Both the position numbers and the translations under genes were made by a program. 64,000 bases of DNA from Enoplolaimus lenunculus (taxonomy: Eukaryota; Nematoda; Enoplea; Enoplida; Thoracostomopsidae): assembly GCA_030248215.1 (NCBI GenBank), contig JASANG010004000.1, positions 62,001-126,000 of the forward strand, read 5' to 3'. Under the pieces are notes generated by a model. It saw only the letters and a list, made by a program, of their open reading frames with translations. It was not told where the DNA came from and made no database searches. Position 1 is the stretch's first letter. Every line of letters begins with the position of its first letter. Below are positions 48,312 to 61,290 of the stretch, one piece after another.

Positions 48312-48503
48312 GCAAGCATGGGCGGATCCACAAATTTGTAACCGGGGCGAGCTGGCAAAAGTTATGAAACGCTATTTTTACTATCTTCCTATATATGTGC
48401 CAATTTTCTGAGGTGGAGAAATTTTAAGGTAGGGACCTTACCATTTTATTACAATAAAAATATTTGACAGAGGGTATTTCCCGCCGCCACCCCCTGGATC
48501 CGC
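48312..48503. repeat. Repeat with GGCGGATCCA / TGGATCCGC inverted ends
   Basis: GGGCGGATCCACAAATTTG at the left and CCCCTGGATCCGCTAGTG at the right. Isolated ends of the same type occur at about 26315, 28725 and 48978. Confidence 0.5.
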
Positions 48504-48689
48504 TAGTGTATGCAAGCGAGACATGCTTGTTCTTATGCATATGCATAGAGCTTAGCTCCGCGCCCGCTTTTCTAGTTCCTTAGTTAAAAAGTAGGTAAAC
48601 AGTGTAATCCTTAGAACTGCAAACCTGAAACCGAATTAAAACTCAAGGACGGATCGGGGGGGGGGGGGTGGTGGGTTACCCCCACCGGC

Positions 48690-48878
48690 TGCCGAGGGTA
48701 AAACCTAAACTTTAGCCTAAAGAGTAAGCCTATGCTTAAGCCCATACCTAAGTCTACACCTAAACTTCTGAATAGCCTAAGCTTTTGGGAAAGTGGGTTA
48801 TTACCCGGGAAAATAGGATTTTGGGTAGTTGGAATAGTACTCAGGAAATTGGGAGGGACCTGTTCTTTACATGGGCCA
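48690..48878 (+). mobile_element. Degenerate family A fragment
   Basis: CCTAAACTTTAGCC core units and an end CTGTTCTTTACATGGGCC; the opposite end is not recognisable. Confidence 0.45.
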
Positions 48879-49193
48879 GTGTGTATGACTTGTGGCTGTT
48901 TTATATGCATAAAAATTAGTATTATGAACATGTTCAAAGTTAACATTTTCCACTTGTGCATCCCTGCCAGAAATTTCTGGATCCGCCACTGTTAAAATTG
49001 GATATTTTGAAAGTGTTGCAAAAAATATAATTTTTGACAGACAGTAGTCGCATTTTAGTTTAAATTGGAATGCAATTCATAACGAAGGCTTGCGCGCAGC
49101 GCCCGCTGCCACAAACTGCGAACCTAATATGTTACTGAGAAAAGTCAAAAGATGAATTCTTCGATATGAAAAAATTACAATTAAAAATAATAT

Positions 49194-49553
49194 CTCGTTT
49201 ACGGACTGTTATTTATTTTTAACCCACGCTCCGCCACCCTTCATTACTGATATATACCCAGTACTGCAACTATCCGTTCTATTAAACGTTTGTATTTGTC
49301 TTGTGTCAACAATAGCATAAGCGATAATGCAAGGTTAAAAACTTAAGTACGCTTTAAAGTTTCGGACTCAAATTTATTTGGTCCTGGAGTCATTTATGCG
49401 CTACAATTAGGGGTAATTGACATTTGTGGACTCTAATTAGGATTTAGGGACTCTATTTACTTACGGACTCTTGTCAGACATACGGACTCCTATTTATTTG
49501 GACCCAAAAAGGGGACCCCCTCTTATTACCTAACTCTTACTCGGGTCACCACA
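49194..49553 (-). mobile_element. Left-truncated family B element
   Basis: Begins inside the family at TTTACGGACTGTTATTTATT, continues through CGCCACCCTTCATTACTGA and ends CTTACTCGGGTCACCACAG. Confidence 0.75.
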
Positions 49554-50127
49554 GAATGCCACTCCTAAAATTTTTTGCCTCCTCAATCGGACGAGTTGGC
49601 TCCGGGCGTATGTCACGTATAAGAGCTACGCCCCATTGATTGAATCCGATACCGTATGCAACTGTACGCGAATTGCCGTACGTTATCGGATAACACTGCA
49701 TATAGAGTTATAATAGTATGAAATATGGCACGGTATAGCGCATTCTGCTGCCAAACCTCTTCGCACGCCAGGTATATATCGGCAATTCTAACCGTTTGCA
49801 ATATATGTTGCGGTCAGTGCAAAAAACGGCTAAAAAATTCCGAAACACAACCAAAATGCTGATGAATAAAAAATAAATTAATATGATGATAGAGTTTTTT
49901 AAGTAATAACCTATTTCACATATGATTTTCTGTTCTGTTCATATCGTTTAATTAAACATATGTTGTAAAATCAAACAAATGAATGAAAATTAACAACTGT
50001 CTAGACAATAAAACAGGAACTAATCTAAAAAAAGCACCAAAACATTGATTATGAATGAGAGCTGTCTAAAGTAAACGTGTATTTAAATTTTGTTATTTTA
50101 ATCCATGTAAGTGGCTGTGCCACTGTT

Positions 50128-50530
50128 AACCCTTTTTCACATGAATATTTTCAATTTCATATGAGATGTAATTGCAAGGTAAGATTCGATCCCCAGTCTC
50201 ACGGGTGGGAGGTGTTTACGATGACCACTGAGCTATAGGAGCTTGACGCTCGAGCCCGAGTAGGCTTTCACGTCTTGTGGAGATTTTGCACTGCGCGCAT
50301 ATGTTTTAAATGTTAACCTGCACGTGCGCGCATTATTGTTTTAGATGCCCCATTAAGCACTGCTCAGCCTAAGCCTAAGCCTAAGCGTTGCAAAAATGTG
50401 CTCCTAAGCCTAAGCCTAAGCCTAAGCCTAAGCCTAAGCCAGAAATTGTAATCTAGAATCTAAACACACCGTTTTATAGACCCACCGGAAACCTCTACGG
50501 CCCTTAAGTATACTCTATGGGTGAACGGGT
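50128..50530 (-). mobile_element. tRNA-derived inverted-end element split by an A3 element
   Basis: On the minus strand this contains CTCCTATAGCTCAGTGGTCA (A-box-like) and GACTGGGGATCGAATCTTAC (B-box-like), shared closely with 60467-60711. Its outer ends, AACCCTTTTTCACATGAA at 50128 and GGGTGAACGGG near 50530, match the two ends of the intact copy. An A3 TTAGGC element occupies 50354-50512. Confidence 0.7.
50354..50512 (+). mobile_element. A3 element nested in the tRNA-derived element
   Basis: Contains the longest pure hexamer array in the window (six consecutive CCTAAG units from 50403) plus the A3 spacer GCGTTGCAAAAATGTG and sub-terminal TGTAATCTAGAATCTAAAC; the terminal repeats are diverged. 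Confidence 0.75.
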
Positions 50531-51567
50531 AAATCACATTTCAAACTAAAACTGGCCTTACTTAGTCTCTCTTTTAGAACTTAAGTTAGGCTTAGGCGTT
50601 GCTAAGAAGGGTGAACCTTATAAAATCCGTGCGTGGCGGCTGAGCCGCAATGAAATCTATACATTGGCCTTGCGTGGCCACTAAATAATGTCACTTTGCA
50701 GCTTTTTAATGCCAACAGTCATAGTTAGTTGTTTGGGGGCTGACATGTTGTTGTTGTTGGGTGTCTTATGCCGAATTGGAAGGCGTCGCCAAAATCCACA
50801 CGCGGGGCTCACGATAAAATGAACGACGCATAACTGTTGCTTTACTCTTGTGTTTATTTAACCGGAGCGAAATAGCGCCATTGAAATATGGACTTATGCG
50901 CGAAGTTGGTGATTTTAATAGGCAAGCTAAATCACGAACTATTTACATTCCATACTCACATATCTATATATCAAAGTTGTAACGCCCGACGTACGTATTT
51001 TAGCCAGCATTCCAGCAGATTTGTATATCCATATGCAAAGTTGCTTCTATGCTACTAACTGAAAAATTCTGAAGACAGGAGAATATTGTTTACTTTTTCT
51101 TAGTGTTGTTATTCTATAAGACGAAGCCTGTTTCCTTTATGTTTATACTTTAACATGTACTTAATTTGTATATTCTCTTAAAGCAAACATCATTCTGGGA
51201 CGCGTATTTTCGTCTGCGGATGGTGGATCCCGAGGGTCTATCGTGCCTACCGGGACCCAATGCTAAAAATTGATTTGAATACATAATTTTCAACTAAGTT
51301 TAATTCATAAATACAGACTTGCTTGAACGAATCCTTCTAAATATATGCCAAAACGATGTATTGATTACCAGTATATAATTAAAGCTGGACCGCAAGCATA
51401 CGTGTTTTCGGTAACTTGTTAACATTAGTGTAAACCTGTGAAAGATAACCAAACCGATTACATTATGAAAATTACCCTTGTGTGCAACTATGAGTATTAG
51501 TAGTGGACTATGAGCAAAGCAACGCTACATGGAAATCACATCTTGGGATATGGTTAATGGTGGAAAG

Positions 51568-51800
51568 CACCTAAAGCCTAAGCCTAAGCCTAAGTCTAAG
51601 ACTAGGCTTAAGCCTATTAAGCTTCAGCTATACGCAAGATCGTACGCCTACTTAAACGCCTAACTCTAATCCTAAGCCTAAGACGAAGCCTTGTCTAATC
51701 CTAAACTTAAGACGGACTTTTGCCTAATCCTAAACTTAGTCTTGAGCCAAAGGATTGCCTAATCCTAAACCTAAGCCTAAGCCTAAACCCAAGGAATTGC
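51568..51800 (+). repeat. Long diverged CCTAAG tract
   Basis: About 230 bases of degenerate CCTAAGCC, CCTAATCCTAAAC and related units, with an internal larger repeat TTGCCTAATCCTAAAC. No clear A-type ends flank it. Confidence 0.7.
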
Positions 51801-52251
51801 TTGCAATGAATTCTATTGAAATCACTAAATCCCGCAAAATCTCACCACAAAAATCCACTGTGCAAATGTATTTTGACATATTGCCTGAAAGTGTCTACTT
51901 TAATCAATTTTTCCTGGGATTTTATGAGATAATCCGCCAAAATGCTTCGTATCATACCTTGTCATTCATAGGCGTTGTGTTTGAAAACCTTGGAAGCTGC
52001 TCACAAATCATTTAGTACAGTATCAATCCTTTGAGGAATCAACAATAGCACTTGAATATCTTCGTTTTGTTTTTAAATGAAGACAGATTACCAGCGATTG
52101 TAATTTTTTTGTTATTGAGTCGTCTATCGTGAAATATTAATGAACAATAAATAATTGATCCGGAGCTAACGCAAAAGCAAACTTGGTATACTTTGCGAAA
52201 TGGAATTAGGTTCGTTTGTGGATGGAGCAGGTTTTCGTACAAAGTCGTCAT

Positions 52252-52372
52252 GGCCCATGTATAGAACAGGGCCGGAACAGTAGTATAAGCATATTCCTAA
52301 GCCTAAACCTAAGCCTAAGCCTAAGCCTAAGCATAATGATGAGCCTATTCGTAAGCCTAAGAAAAGCCGAAG
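52252..52372 (+). mobile_element. Right-truncated family A element
   Basis: GGCCCATGTATAGAACAGGG then GGAACAGTAGTATAAGC and five CCTAAG units; the right end is absent. Confidence 0.75.
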
Positions 52373-52493
52373 CCTTCAAGGTGATGTAAAACAAGGCTAT
52401 TTTTAATTTAAGGGGTCGAAGTTTAGTATTCGGGGTACGGCCCTGGAGTCATGCTTTGACCATTGTGATATTATTGGGAGTAGTTGTGTTAGG

Positions 52494-52866
52494 GGAGAGG
52501 TGATACGAGGGGTTCCAATTTTGAGTCCCAATCAATAGGTATAGGAGCCCGTATCCCTAATAAGTGTCCGTAAGCGAATAGAGACCCTAAACCCAAATTA
52601 GAGTGCCTAATTGTCAATTGTTTGTAATTGTAGTGCACAAATAACTCCAGGACATAATGAAGTTGATTTCGAAACTTGAAAGCATACTTAAGTTTTGAAA
52701 GATATTCCTAAATATAAGACATAAAAGATATGTGTTAGGTCCAACTAACGAAGCGCCGCGGAGGGCGGATTAAAATAAACAACAGTCTGTAACCGAATAA
52801 CAGGAGGGATACCCTCTGGAGAGGCCAAATAATTATCAGTCCCCCTCTTAATTCGGATCACTACAG
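52494..52866 (+). mobile_element. Family B element, diverged left end
   Basis: GTTCCAATTTTGAGTCCC through ACCCTCTGGAGAGGCC to CTTAATTCGGATCACTACAG. Confidence 0.72.
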
Positions 52867-53294
52867 TGCGTGTTAATTTAAATGTGGGAGTTTGTTTTTG
52901 TTTAAATACCTAATAAAGTTGGCCCGGTGGGAATTAAGTAAAAAAGCCTTATTAAATTAGAGCTTAAACTAAATAAACTAAATGATTACGGATGTTTTTG
53001 CTAAAATTAAAGATGCCAGATTATTAACTCGTTCTTGTTTGCAGTTTGAGGCTGCAGGACATTAAAGCATTAAGAAGAAAGTTTTCAAGGTGAAAGCTCT
53101 GTAGTACTTTGTTTTATTCGAAGTCGCAATTATTAAAATTTCTTTATTCATTTTGTCTCAACTCAGCTGCGATCTACGCATTCATAGAAATATATGGATT
53201 TTTTCAATGCTATTGATTGGACACAGCCCTGCCCAGTGGCCACTGCTCTTGTTCCGCCTGAGCTTTAATTCTGATATGAATTAGTGAAACTGTA

Positions 53295-53640
53295 AGGGTG
53301 ACGTTATACTTTTGTTTGACGACGTATGACGCTGTGCGTCACTGTGCAATAATTGCTCGCGTACGATTTCGTATGCTGACGGGACGTGACGATAAGCAGC
53401 GCACGGTGACGTACGGCGCCGTATGTAACTGACTGTGCCGCAGGGCGAGTACAGCGGCTCCCTAACGGTGGTGCTATATTTTTTAAGCATTTTAATGCGG
53501 CCCGGTACCGTTTCGCGCCTTCTGTTGCAGTACGTCGCTGTACGTCACCGTAGGTCCACAGACGGAATGGTACGTGAATTCCTCGCGTCCAATACCGCAC
53601 GGTAACGGATGGCGGCGCACGTTTGCCGGTGAGATTAAAA
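53295..53640. repeat. Family G repeat
   Basis: GACGTATGACGCTGTGCGTC, GCACGGTGACGTACGGCGCC and GTACGTCACCGTAGG units in both orientations, the longest copy of this family in the window. Confidence 0.7.
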
Positions 53641-53666
53641 TTATTAATAGGTACATATGGTTAATA

Positions 53667-53828
53667 TGGCACATGTATAGAACAGGGCCGGATCGTTTTC
53701 CGCAGCGGCTATAATAGCGTCAGTTTAAGCTTTAGACAAAATTTTTTGCTAAGGCTTAGGCTTAGGCTTGACCTTAGGCTTAGGAATATGCTTATACAAC
53801 TGTTCCGGCCTTGTTCTATACATGGGCC
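53667..53828 (-). mobile_element. Family A element
   Basis: GGCACATGTATAGAACAGGG to TTGTTCTATACATGGGCC with CTTAGGCTTAGGCTTGACC core. Both ends present. Confidence 0.82.
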
Positions 53829-54176
53829 GTTAATGCAATAACATGCATATCTGGTTCAGAAAAGAAACTTTGGTCGTTGCACCCTGATATTAGCTTGAAA
53901 ATTACAGTGCCGTGTTTAAAAATATTTCTATATGTGGCGGCCTCTTAAATTATCTTAGCACCCTCCTGTGTAAATTTTTTTGTGGACACCCTTTGCTATA
54001 TTTAAAATTTACTTAGTATGCAAGAAAACAGGGTTTAAAATAGTACAAAATCTTAAGCTGATTTTGAAGTAAACATGCCACTGACAGCGCGACTTGCATC
54101 TATGAAAACAAAATTTCAACCTGACGCTTCGCTAAAAGATTTAAAACCAAATTTTAAGTTAAAAGAGCATTTCATG

Positions 54177-54341
54177 CAGGCTCGTAGCTAGCTCACCTTG
54201 GTCTGGAGAATGGGGCTAAAAATTTTTATGAGGTGCATACTTGGGTTTTCGTTGACTTGCAATCAAGGTTAAAAATTTTCTAGTGAGGTCAAAATTTTAC
54301 AAGGGTGTTGACCCCCCTGCCTCCCTTTGGCTACGGTCCCG
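54177..54341. mobile_element. Family C element, inverted
   Basis: CAGGCTCGTAGCTAGCTCAC to TTTGGCTACGGTCCCGTG; contains CTTGCAATCAAGGTTAAAA. Confidence 0.7.
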
Positions 54342-55487
54342 TGTTCACTTAAGGTGTGGATTTATAACATTAGTATATATGTTTAATTATGGCTACGCTA
54401 TTATTATTTGTATCAGGAACGATAAAGACCTTACGCGCAAAAGCATATATGGTTTACTTTGTTTTTGTATTGCACAAAATGTACCAGCGAGCGTTGCGTT
54501 TTTGCCATACTGGAATTAATTTATTGCGCGGTGAACGGTTTATATCCTTGTGAATTAAAGTCGAACTTAAATCAATGTTATACCCGTCGGAAATGAAAGG
54601 ATCAAAATAGACTTATTGTAATTCGTGAAATCCCAAGCGATATTATTAACTAATTTCTTGTTATGACCGAATTTGTTCCCTAGTCACTTCTATTGAAATA
54701 TTCTTGTCAATAACTCAACTAGTGGCTTACATAAAGTAGTACGGATCCTTGTCTTAGAGGCATTGTTTTGTGAATTACTTAGCATTAATGGTTTGCTAAT
54801 TCTATTTTAACAGCTTATTTAGGTGCGGTCATCTTTTTGTGTGCTTATTCCCATTAATTTACAATTGTTCGGCACGCCATTGTTAGGAACGATATTTCTT
54901 GAAGGAATCGAAAACTTGGCGCAAACAGTTCTGTTTGGATGATGTGGAAAGCAGAGACGGATCCAGAGAACCTTCATCATTCATCAGTTCTTGTGTATTG
55001 AAAATTTTTTGATGCAAATGGTTCATCTGAGTCTTCTCACATTGAGTTTCGTAGCCAAATAGGGAAATAGCGAAGACAACTCACGCGTTCATAAAAGTCA
55101 CGCCACGCGGGTACATTTGACCAATATTAAAATATCGAAAATATGCTAAAACGCACTCGAAATCTGTAAAATTCGACAAAACAAATACCAGTTAGAAATT
55201 ATATCATTGGACGCATAGCTATGAACATTTGATTCGAAGAAATTGAACTCTAAAAGTAAAAGTAGTTGGCTGAAAAATTATAAAACTAAACTTCAATCTC
55301 GTAACTCCCAATCCGACAACGGCTGACATCATTGTTTAGCCTTGTAGAACTTTATCACTTATACGAATGAATATTTCTTATTTCATTTTATATCTAATTT
55401 CAACCGACGACTCAAACCCCAAAGAGCTAGAGATAGGTCGTGTTTACCATCACCGCTTAACTATAAGAGCTTAACGCTCGTTCTGGG

Positions 55488-55662
55488 GTAACCGGATGTC
55501 TCTTCCGTTGAAATCTGATGCCACTTCCTGTGAAATCGGATGTCACTTCCGGTGAAATCGGATGTCGCTTCCGGTGAAATCAGATGTCGCTTCCGGTGAA
55601 ATCGGATGTCACTTCCAGTTAAATCGGATGTCACTTCCGGTGCAATCGTATGTCTTGCGGAC
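55488..55662 (+). repeat. 22-base minisatellite, about eight units
   Basis: Tandem units of CGGATGTCACTTCCGGTGAA(AT) with single-base variants. Frames through it are repeat by-products. The first unit is preceded by GGGGTAACCGGATGTC, the end motif of family L. Confidence 0.9.
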
Positions 55663-56258
55663 TGAATTCTTTGACAAAACATTGATCAATAACTATTTTA
55701 TCATGCCGCTTGCTTTATAGGTAAATCAATCTTTAAGTATGCCGGCAAAGTTTTATATACAAAGTTTCATGATTTGAGTACAAAGTTTGACGAATAAAAA
55801 AATTATTCAGCTTTGTGGTTGAATACAAATGATTTTGAGTATTCGGTTTCATTTGGATGTATTTTTTGTGAACTAAAGCGGTATTTGATTTCTCGTTGAA
55901 GTTAAAAGGTTACAAAAGGTTTACTGGACGACATTCTCAAACCTGTATAGCGCGCATCGGTATCTGTTGATGCTGAAAGTTTTTGATCGTTGGCAAAATA
56001 TTTAACAAAATTGAACGATGTCACGATCAATGCACGTTAAACCGTGCACTCAAAATAATATTTCTGATATTTAAGAAAAAATTTCTTACATTTAAGGAAT
56101 GGTACCCGTTTGCATAATCTAGTGACCGAAATACTCTTTCATTTATTAGGTTTAAGAGTTAATGAAACCTTCACAACAAACACTGTATTAATCTATCATA
56201 AAATTGTTTTCACAATATATGCACAATTTTCGCACCAAGTATGCTGCTGATTTATACA

Positions 56259-56428
56259 CAGGACCGTAGCCAGAAGGCACCCAAAGATAGGTCAGCACCC
56301 CTGAAAAGATTTTGGCCCAGCCTAGAAAATGTTCAACCTTGCTTGTAAGTCGTCGAAAACCTTTGCATACGCCTCCTGATAAATTTTTAGCCCCCCTAGT
56401 AAGGTGACCTGGCTAGCTACGGGCTTAC
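56259..56428. mobile_element. Family C element
   Basis: CAGGACCGTAGCCAGAAGG to TGGCTAGCTACGGGCTT with the usual CAACCTTGCTTGTAAGTCG interior. Confidence 0.72.
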
Positions 56429-57504
56429 TTTTACCCAACTTTATGTTATTCTTCTAAACATTATAAAATAGTTAATTTTGTAATTTTATTCCGTCAGGTC
56501 ACAAGTGGTAAAATTCTACACTAAAATTTCCATGTTAAACTCTCACTGGCAGGTTTCGTATTATTTCCGGTTTGTATTAAGTATACTTTTTGCATTCCAA
56601 ACTTATACAATTTTAAAGCTTCGTTTGTAGCATTTTTTTATATTTTAAAATTGACTAATTACGCTGAAAGGGCAAAACAATTTTAAAAATGAACCATTTG
56701 TATCCTAAAATTATTAAATTTTCACGACCGGGGACAATACAACCCCTCTTCCCAATGAATCCGCTGTAGGCCAACCTGCTATTTTACGTTTTATTTCAGC
56801 TGGGAAAAGGATTAAATAGTGATTCGAAAATTTTCTTGAATTAGCGCTTGCTATGTTATTTGATAACGTTTAGTGCCATCCTGCACCGTCCAGTTCCTGC
56901 CGGTGGCGCCTTCAATTGTATCACGAAGCGGTGCGTGTTACTCCAACGTTTTAAAGCCATCTAAAACCCTCGGAAGTAAAGTAAAACCGGAACTATAACC
57001 ATAATATGTATTTTGTGAAAAAAGGCTAAACGCAATTTTCGTGACACTGTAGCGAAAAGTAGCAAAAAGCCTTACCATTTTCTCATCAAAAAACAAATTT
57101 TGGCATTGGGGTGGGTGCCTCTCGCCAACTCTGGATGCGCTTTTGGGTATGGCCTCGTTTCGCCGTTTTTAAAATTCATGATAAGTTTTCAGAAGTGTAT
57201 CAAACCGGTAATGTTAGTATCTTCTACTTTATCGCCTAGACGAATATGCGTTGGCATGCAGTCCTGCATACATATATAACTTTAGCAAGAATTCTTAATT
57301 TAATTAGCCAAATTTGCAACGAAAATTTCACTCTGTGATAATATTATTGAAAAATTTCGCAAGTTTTACACTGATTTCACAATTCCGTATCCGTGTTTTA
57401 AAAACACGAATCTTAATCAGTTCAGATCTGTTACAAAATGGCCTAACTTCGTGGCATATAGTAGGATTTTCGCTATAGCATCCATATCTTGTGACAAATT
57501 ATAC

Positions 57505-57806
57505 AGTGTAACCAGATATTCACTTCTGTTTCTTGCAAAATTCAGTATCCGTATCTCACTCCATTTCCGCAATGTAATCACAAAAAATGTCTCGGTGTTT
57601 TCAAGCTTAAAAACTCGCATTAATCGCAAAGTTATTAAATAAATATTAGCACTAAGCAAATTTTTGATTTTAAAATCGAACGAAATTTTAACAAAATTTT
57701 ATTTTCGATTTTCATCAATTTGAGAGTATATATCCGTTGAATTTCTAACTATTTCATCTGCTTTTTTTTGGTTTCTGTTTTTCGTATTCATTGGTTCATT
57801 CACTGG
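57505..57806. mobile_element. Family L element
   Basis: CAGTGTAACCAGATATTCAC at the left, TTTCTGTTTTTCGTATTCA and CATTCACTGG at the right; AT-rich centre. Confidence 0.4.
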
Positions 57807-58395
57807 TTTACAACGTTCTCGCCGCCAGAGGGGGTCGTTACATGGGGCTCAAACTGTAAAAAAAAATTTGGGCCCTGAGCAAAGTTGTTGGGCAAAACTC
57901 TTGTAAAATAAACAGCACGGCAATCCTTAACATGTTTGGACGCCCTAGCATGTTACGCTAGCCGGCGACGTGGGTTACAAAACCAAGATGTTGTACGCAT
58001 GGGAATCGCTCAAATATTGTTTCTTATTTGAATTTTAATGGAAACGAAATTAAAATTTATTCGAAAGTTCAAATAGCAGATGCTTGATCAGGCTGACGTA
58101 TTTTCAATATACGTAAGAGATTCTGTTTTTGGAACGAATCTAGAAATAAACCCTTAAACGACTTCTTCATCATTTTTCTATACTCAATTTTGTGCATTTA
58201 ATGAATTGAACTAGAATTAGTTTAGTTTTGTGCGATTCAAAAATTTTGCTCAGTTAAAAAGTTGTTCCTAAATTTTGCCATGAAAATGACGATGTTGAAA
58301 TTAAAACATTTACTCGGTAAAATTAAAAACAAACAATATTTAAAATATTTAATTCTGGTTTGCAACTAAGGCAAGATAAAAAATTATTTATATTT

Positions 58396-58510
58396 CAGGG
58401 TTCAACCAGAATCTTTGTTTCGGCCATAATTCCTGCAAAAATACAATTCCTGTTCCAGTTCCTATTCCAGCATTCAAAAACACAGGAACCGCAATTTTTA
58501 CGGTTTTGTG
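58396..58510. repeat. Family M half copy
   Basis: CAGGGTTCAACCAGAATC, TTTCGGCCATAATTCCTGC and TTCCTGTTCCAGTTCCTATT: complement of the 8.3-8.6 kb element. Confidence 0.5.
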
Positions 58511-60466
58511 GCAAATTATACCTAATCATTTAAACATTGGAAACTTACAAATCTGGACTAAAATTATGCAGGATATATTTTGGTACGAAGAATCAATTCG
58601 GAATTGGTCCTAGAATTATCTCGACCTACCCGCTCGTTCCTCACTAATACTACACCTGAGTTTTATTTAATTGAACTATAAAAACACACGGTTGACTCTT
58701 ACATATACTTAAAGCAACATTAATTTCCAACACTGCCTATACTCACTGGTTGATTCAAATTGAACCGCCACGACCTAGCGCGCACTAACACATCAAATCA
58801 AACATTTATTATTTTTTGCCGTAAAATTACGTTTGTCTTGTTGCCCGCTTTGCTTGCTATTTTTGAGCTAAAATATCTCGCGTAACCCTCTTCAGAAAAC
58901 TCTGTATTCGGCGTAGCTTATACTGGCCCAAAGATTTGTAGACAAATGATGTCTGAAGTAGTCACGAGCAAAATTAGCTAAAAATCTCTGGCTTAAAGTG
59001 TTGCACGTATTTATTATATGACCGATGACGCGATAAAGATATATTTTTCTCCATATTTTTCATTTTCTTGTTCTAATGATCATCTAAAATTAGAAAGGTT
59101 GTCTGTCAGCGTATTTTAGTGAAATCAGTCCCGCAACCAAGAACTGTTGTTATTTGAGCGAATAAAAAATTAACAGAAACAAAGGAAGTTTTAATGGTTA
59201 TATAGTTTTCAATGCTGTCAAAATATATTTTAGGCTCGAAGTCAAAATGTTCGTTACTTTCCCTAGGTTGAAAATGTCAACCATATCTACTATTTATCAC
59301 ATTTTTAGCTTTCCAATCTTCAACATTTCAAAATTGTGGCCCTATATACTGAATGTGTCACTATACTTGTCACGCGAACGCACTGGTCTACGCCCAATTG
59401 TCGCATTACTATGGGGTGCCATGTGGTAACCCTGTTGGCGTAGCATATAAGCGAACCGTTTTGTTTTCTGCAAGGTATCATAAATTTCCTAAGCCTACAC
59501 GCAAACTTTACCTTGCATAATTTGTGTTTAAGAGACAAACGCAACACGATACTTTGCAAGAGTCACTACCGACTTTTGGCAGGACCAAGAGTGGGCAAGA
59601 TATATACCTTTTGACAAGAGTATGTAACTAGGTACATTCTGTGAAGAAAAATGTTCCTCATTTCCAGGGTTTGGACATCAAAATCTTGCGTATATAGAAA
59701 CGCTTATCTTCGTTTATATCCCAAAAATTAGGTTGAAACCGCGTCTATTAAATGTGAGATCAAACCCGTTAAATTGGGATGCGATAGGACCAAAACAAAA
59801 CGTGTGCTGGTACATTTTGTTTGACACAAACCGCGGTAGTTGCATATTCTTGTCAAAAATTTTGTATCATCGACTTTTGGTAAAACACCAACAGTGTAGA
59901 ATCATAGAGTGTGACACATCCCCGCTCTTTGAGTTACAGCATGAAGCAACCTGCGGTCCGGCATTCTTTGTACCCCACGTGATTGAGGGGGAGGGTAAAC
60001 ACGGTATGTTTTTCTACTGTAAATTATCGACCCACATAAATGGCAGATAGAGCGATAATTTGTAAATTGTTCGTATTCATTATGTTTCCATACTTTAAGG
60101 ATAGCAACTCTCCCTACCTAATGTAGGAGTGGATACCTAACTTTTAGTGTAGCAAAGTGTCAGCATTCTTGGTAACACCGAAAACTTTTAAAATATAGTT
60201 AAGTTTTCCGTATCAATTACAAAAAAGATTTAGCAAATTTTTAGCGAAAATTTAATCTAAAAACTAGCAATTAATGACTGGGTTTCTGAAATCTTACTTA
60301 CTTAATTTATACTTAAAACCATTGTCATAACAAGAAAGTAATAGGTTGCTTTATATTAAGTGGGCACAATGAGTCTACAATTTCAGTTAGACCAAGGATA
60401 GTATGCTTGAACGGTTCATTTGCAATCTATCAAACTTAGTCAGCGACTTAATTATTTAGTTAAATT

Positions 60467-60711
60467 AACCCGTTCACTCATAGAGTATACTATGAGCAAC
60501 TAAATACAATAATGTACGAGCAATACACACACTGTGAGCAGTGTTCAACATTTATAACATATATGCGCAGTGCAAAATCTGCACAAGACGTGAGAGCCTA
60601 CTCGGGCTCAAGCGTCAAGCTCCTATAGCTCAGTAATCATTGTAAACGCCTCTCATCCGTGAGACTGGGGATCGAATCTTACCTCGAAATTCATGTGAGA
60701 AAGGGTTAAGA
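60467..60711 (+). mobile_element. Intact tRNA-derived element with imperfect inverted ends
   Basis: Ends AACCCGTTCACTCATAG and CATGTGAGAAAGGGTT are imperfect inverted repeats. The interior holds CTCCTATAGCTCAGTAATCA (A-box-like) and GGGGATCGAATCTTACC (B-box-like) about 35 bases apart, as in a tRNA promoter. About 245 bases, matched across its length by the split copy at 50128-50530. Confidence 0.75.
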
Positions 60712-61049
60712 ACGCTTTTAAAAACAACCAACAGAATGATTAATTACTTACCATGTACTTGAGTACTAAATCGTACGTAAGTATGGTTTCAGAAACCCAG
60801 CCAGTCTTTAAAAGTTTTGCACGTTTTTCACTTTATTACTCTCGGAAGTAGCCTCAAACCCGTGAAGTAATTTCAAAACTTAAGAAAGTTTTGACAGAAT
60901 AATTACTGGAATTTATTGAAAGTTGTGATTTTGTAAAATTAAACTGTCAAATTAAAGCGAAAAAAAATTTGATCGGTGTCTTGAGAGTAAAAAATACTCT
61001 TCTCCTGTTCAACGTGACATCGCGTCATTTCTAGTAATTTTAAGGGTGC

Positions 61050-61290
61050 ATCTGAGGATACCAGAGCCAGAACTCAGCAAAATTTGCCGGAGACGAATGT
61101 GAAGCCGGAATGGAGCCTAAATTATGTAAAAAAACACATATGGAGATACCAAAGCCGTAGGTACCTTGTAACTCCCAACCACATAATTTTGTAATACAAT
61201 TTCACTGCCGAAATTGACGGGTACAAAATTTCGCTGCCGAAATTGCCGGAATCTCCGGAAACTAAGAAAACCCGCATTTAATCGTTAAAG
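61050..61290. repeat. Family H repeat
   Basis: AAATTTGCCGGAGACGAATG, GAAGCCGGAATGGAGCC and AATTGCCGGAATCTCCGG. Confidence 0.5.

Noticed and set aside
50403-50440. Six tandem CCTAAG units as a true telomere or chromosome-end scar
   Set aside because: They lie within an A3 element with its own sub-terminal sequence and are flanked on both sides by a tRNA-derived element.
53304-53600. Overlapping minus-strand frames near 53.3-53.6 kb
   Set aside because: By-products of the GC-rich palindromic family G units; both frames are repetitive.
59733-60050. Plus-strand frame of 105 residues
   Set aside because: No family resemblance, no exon boundaries that join to anything, and a composition like surrounding non-coding DNA.
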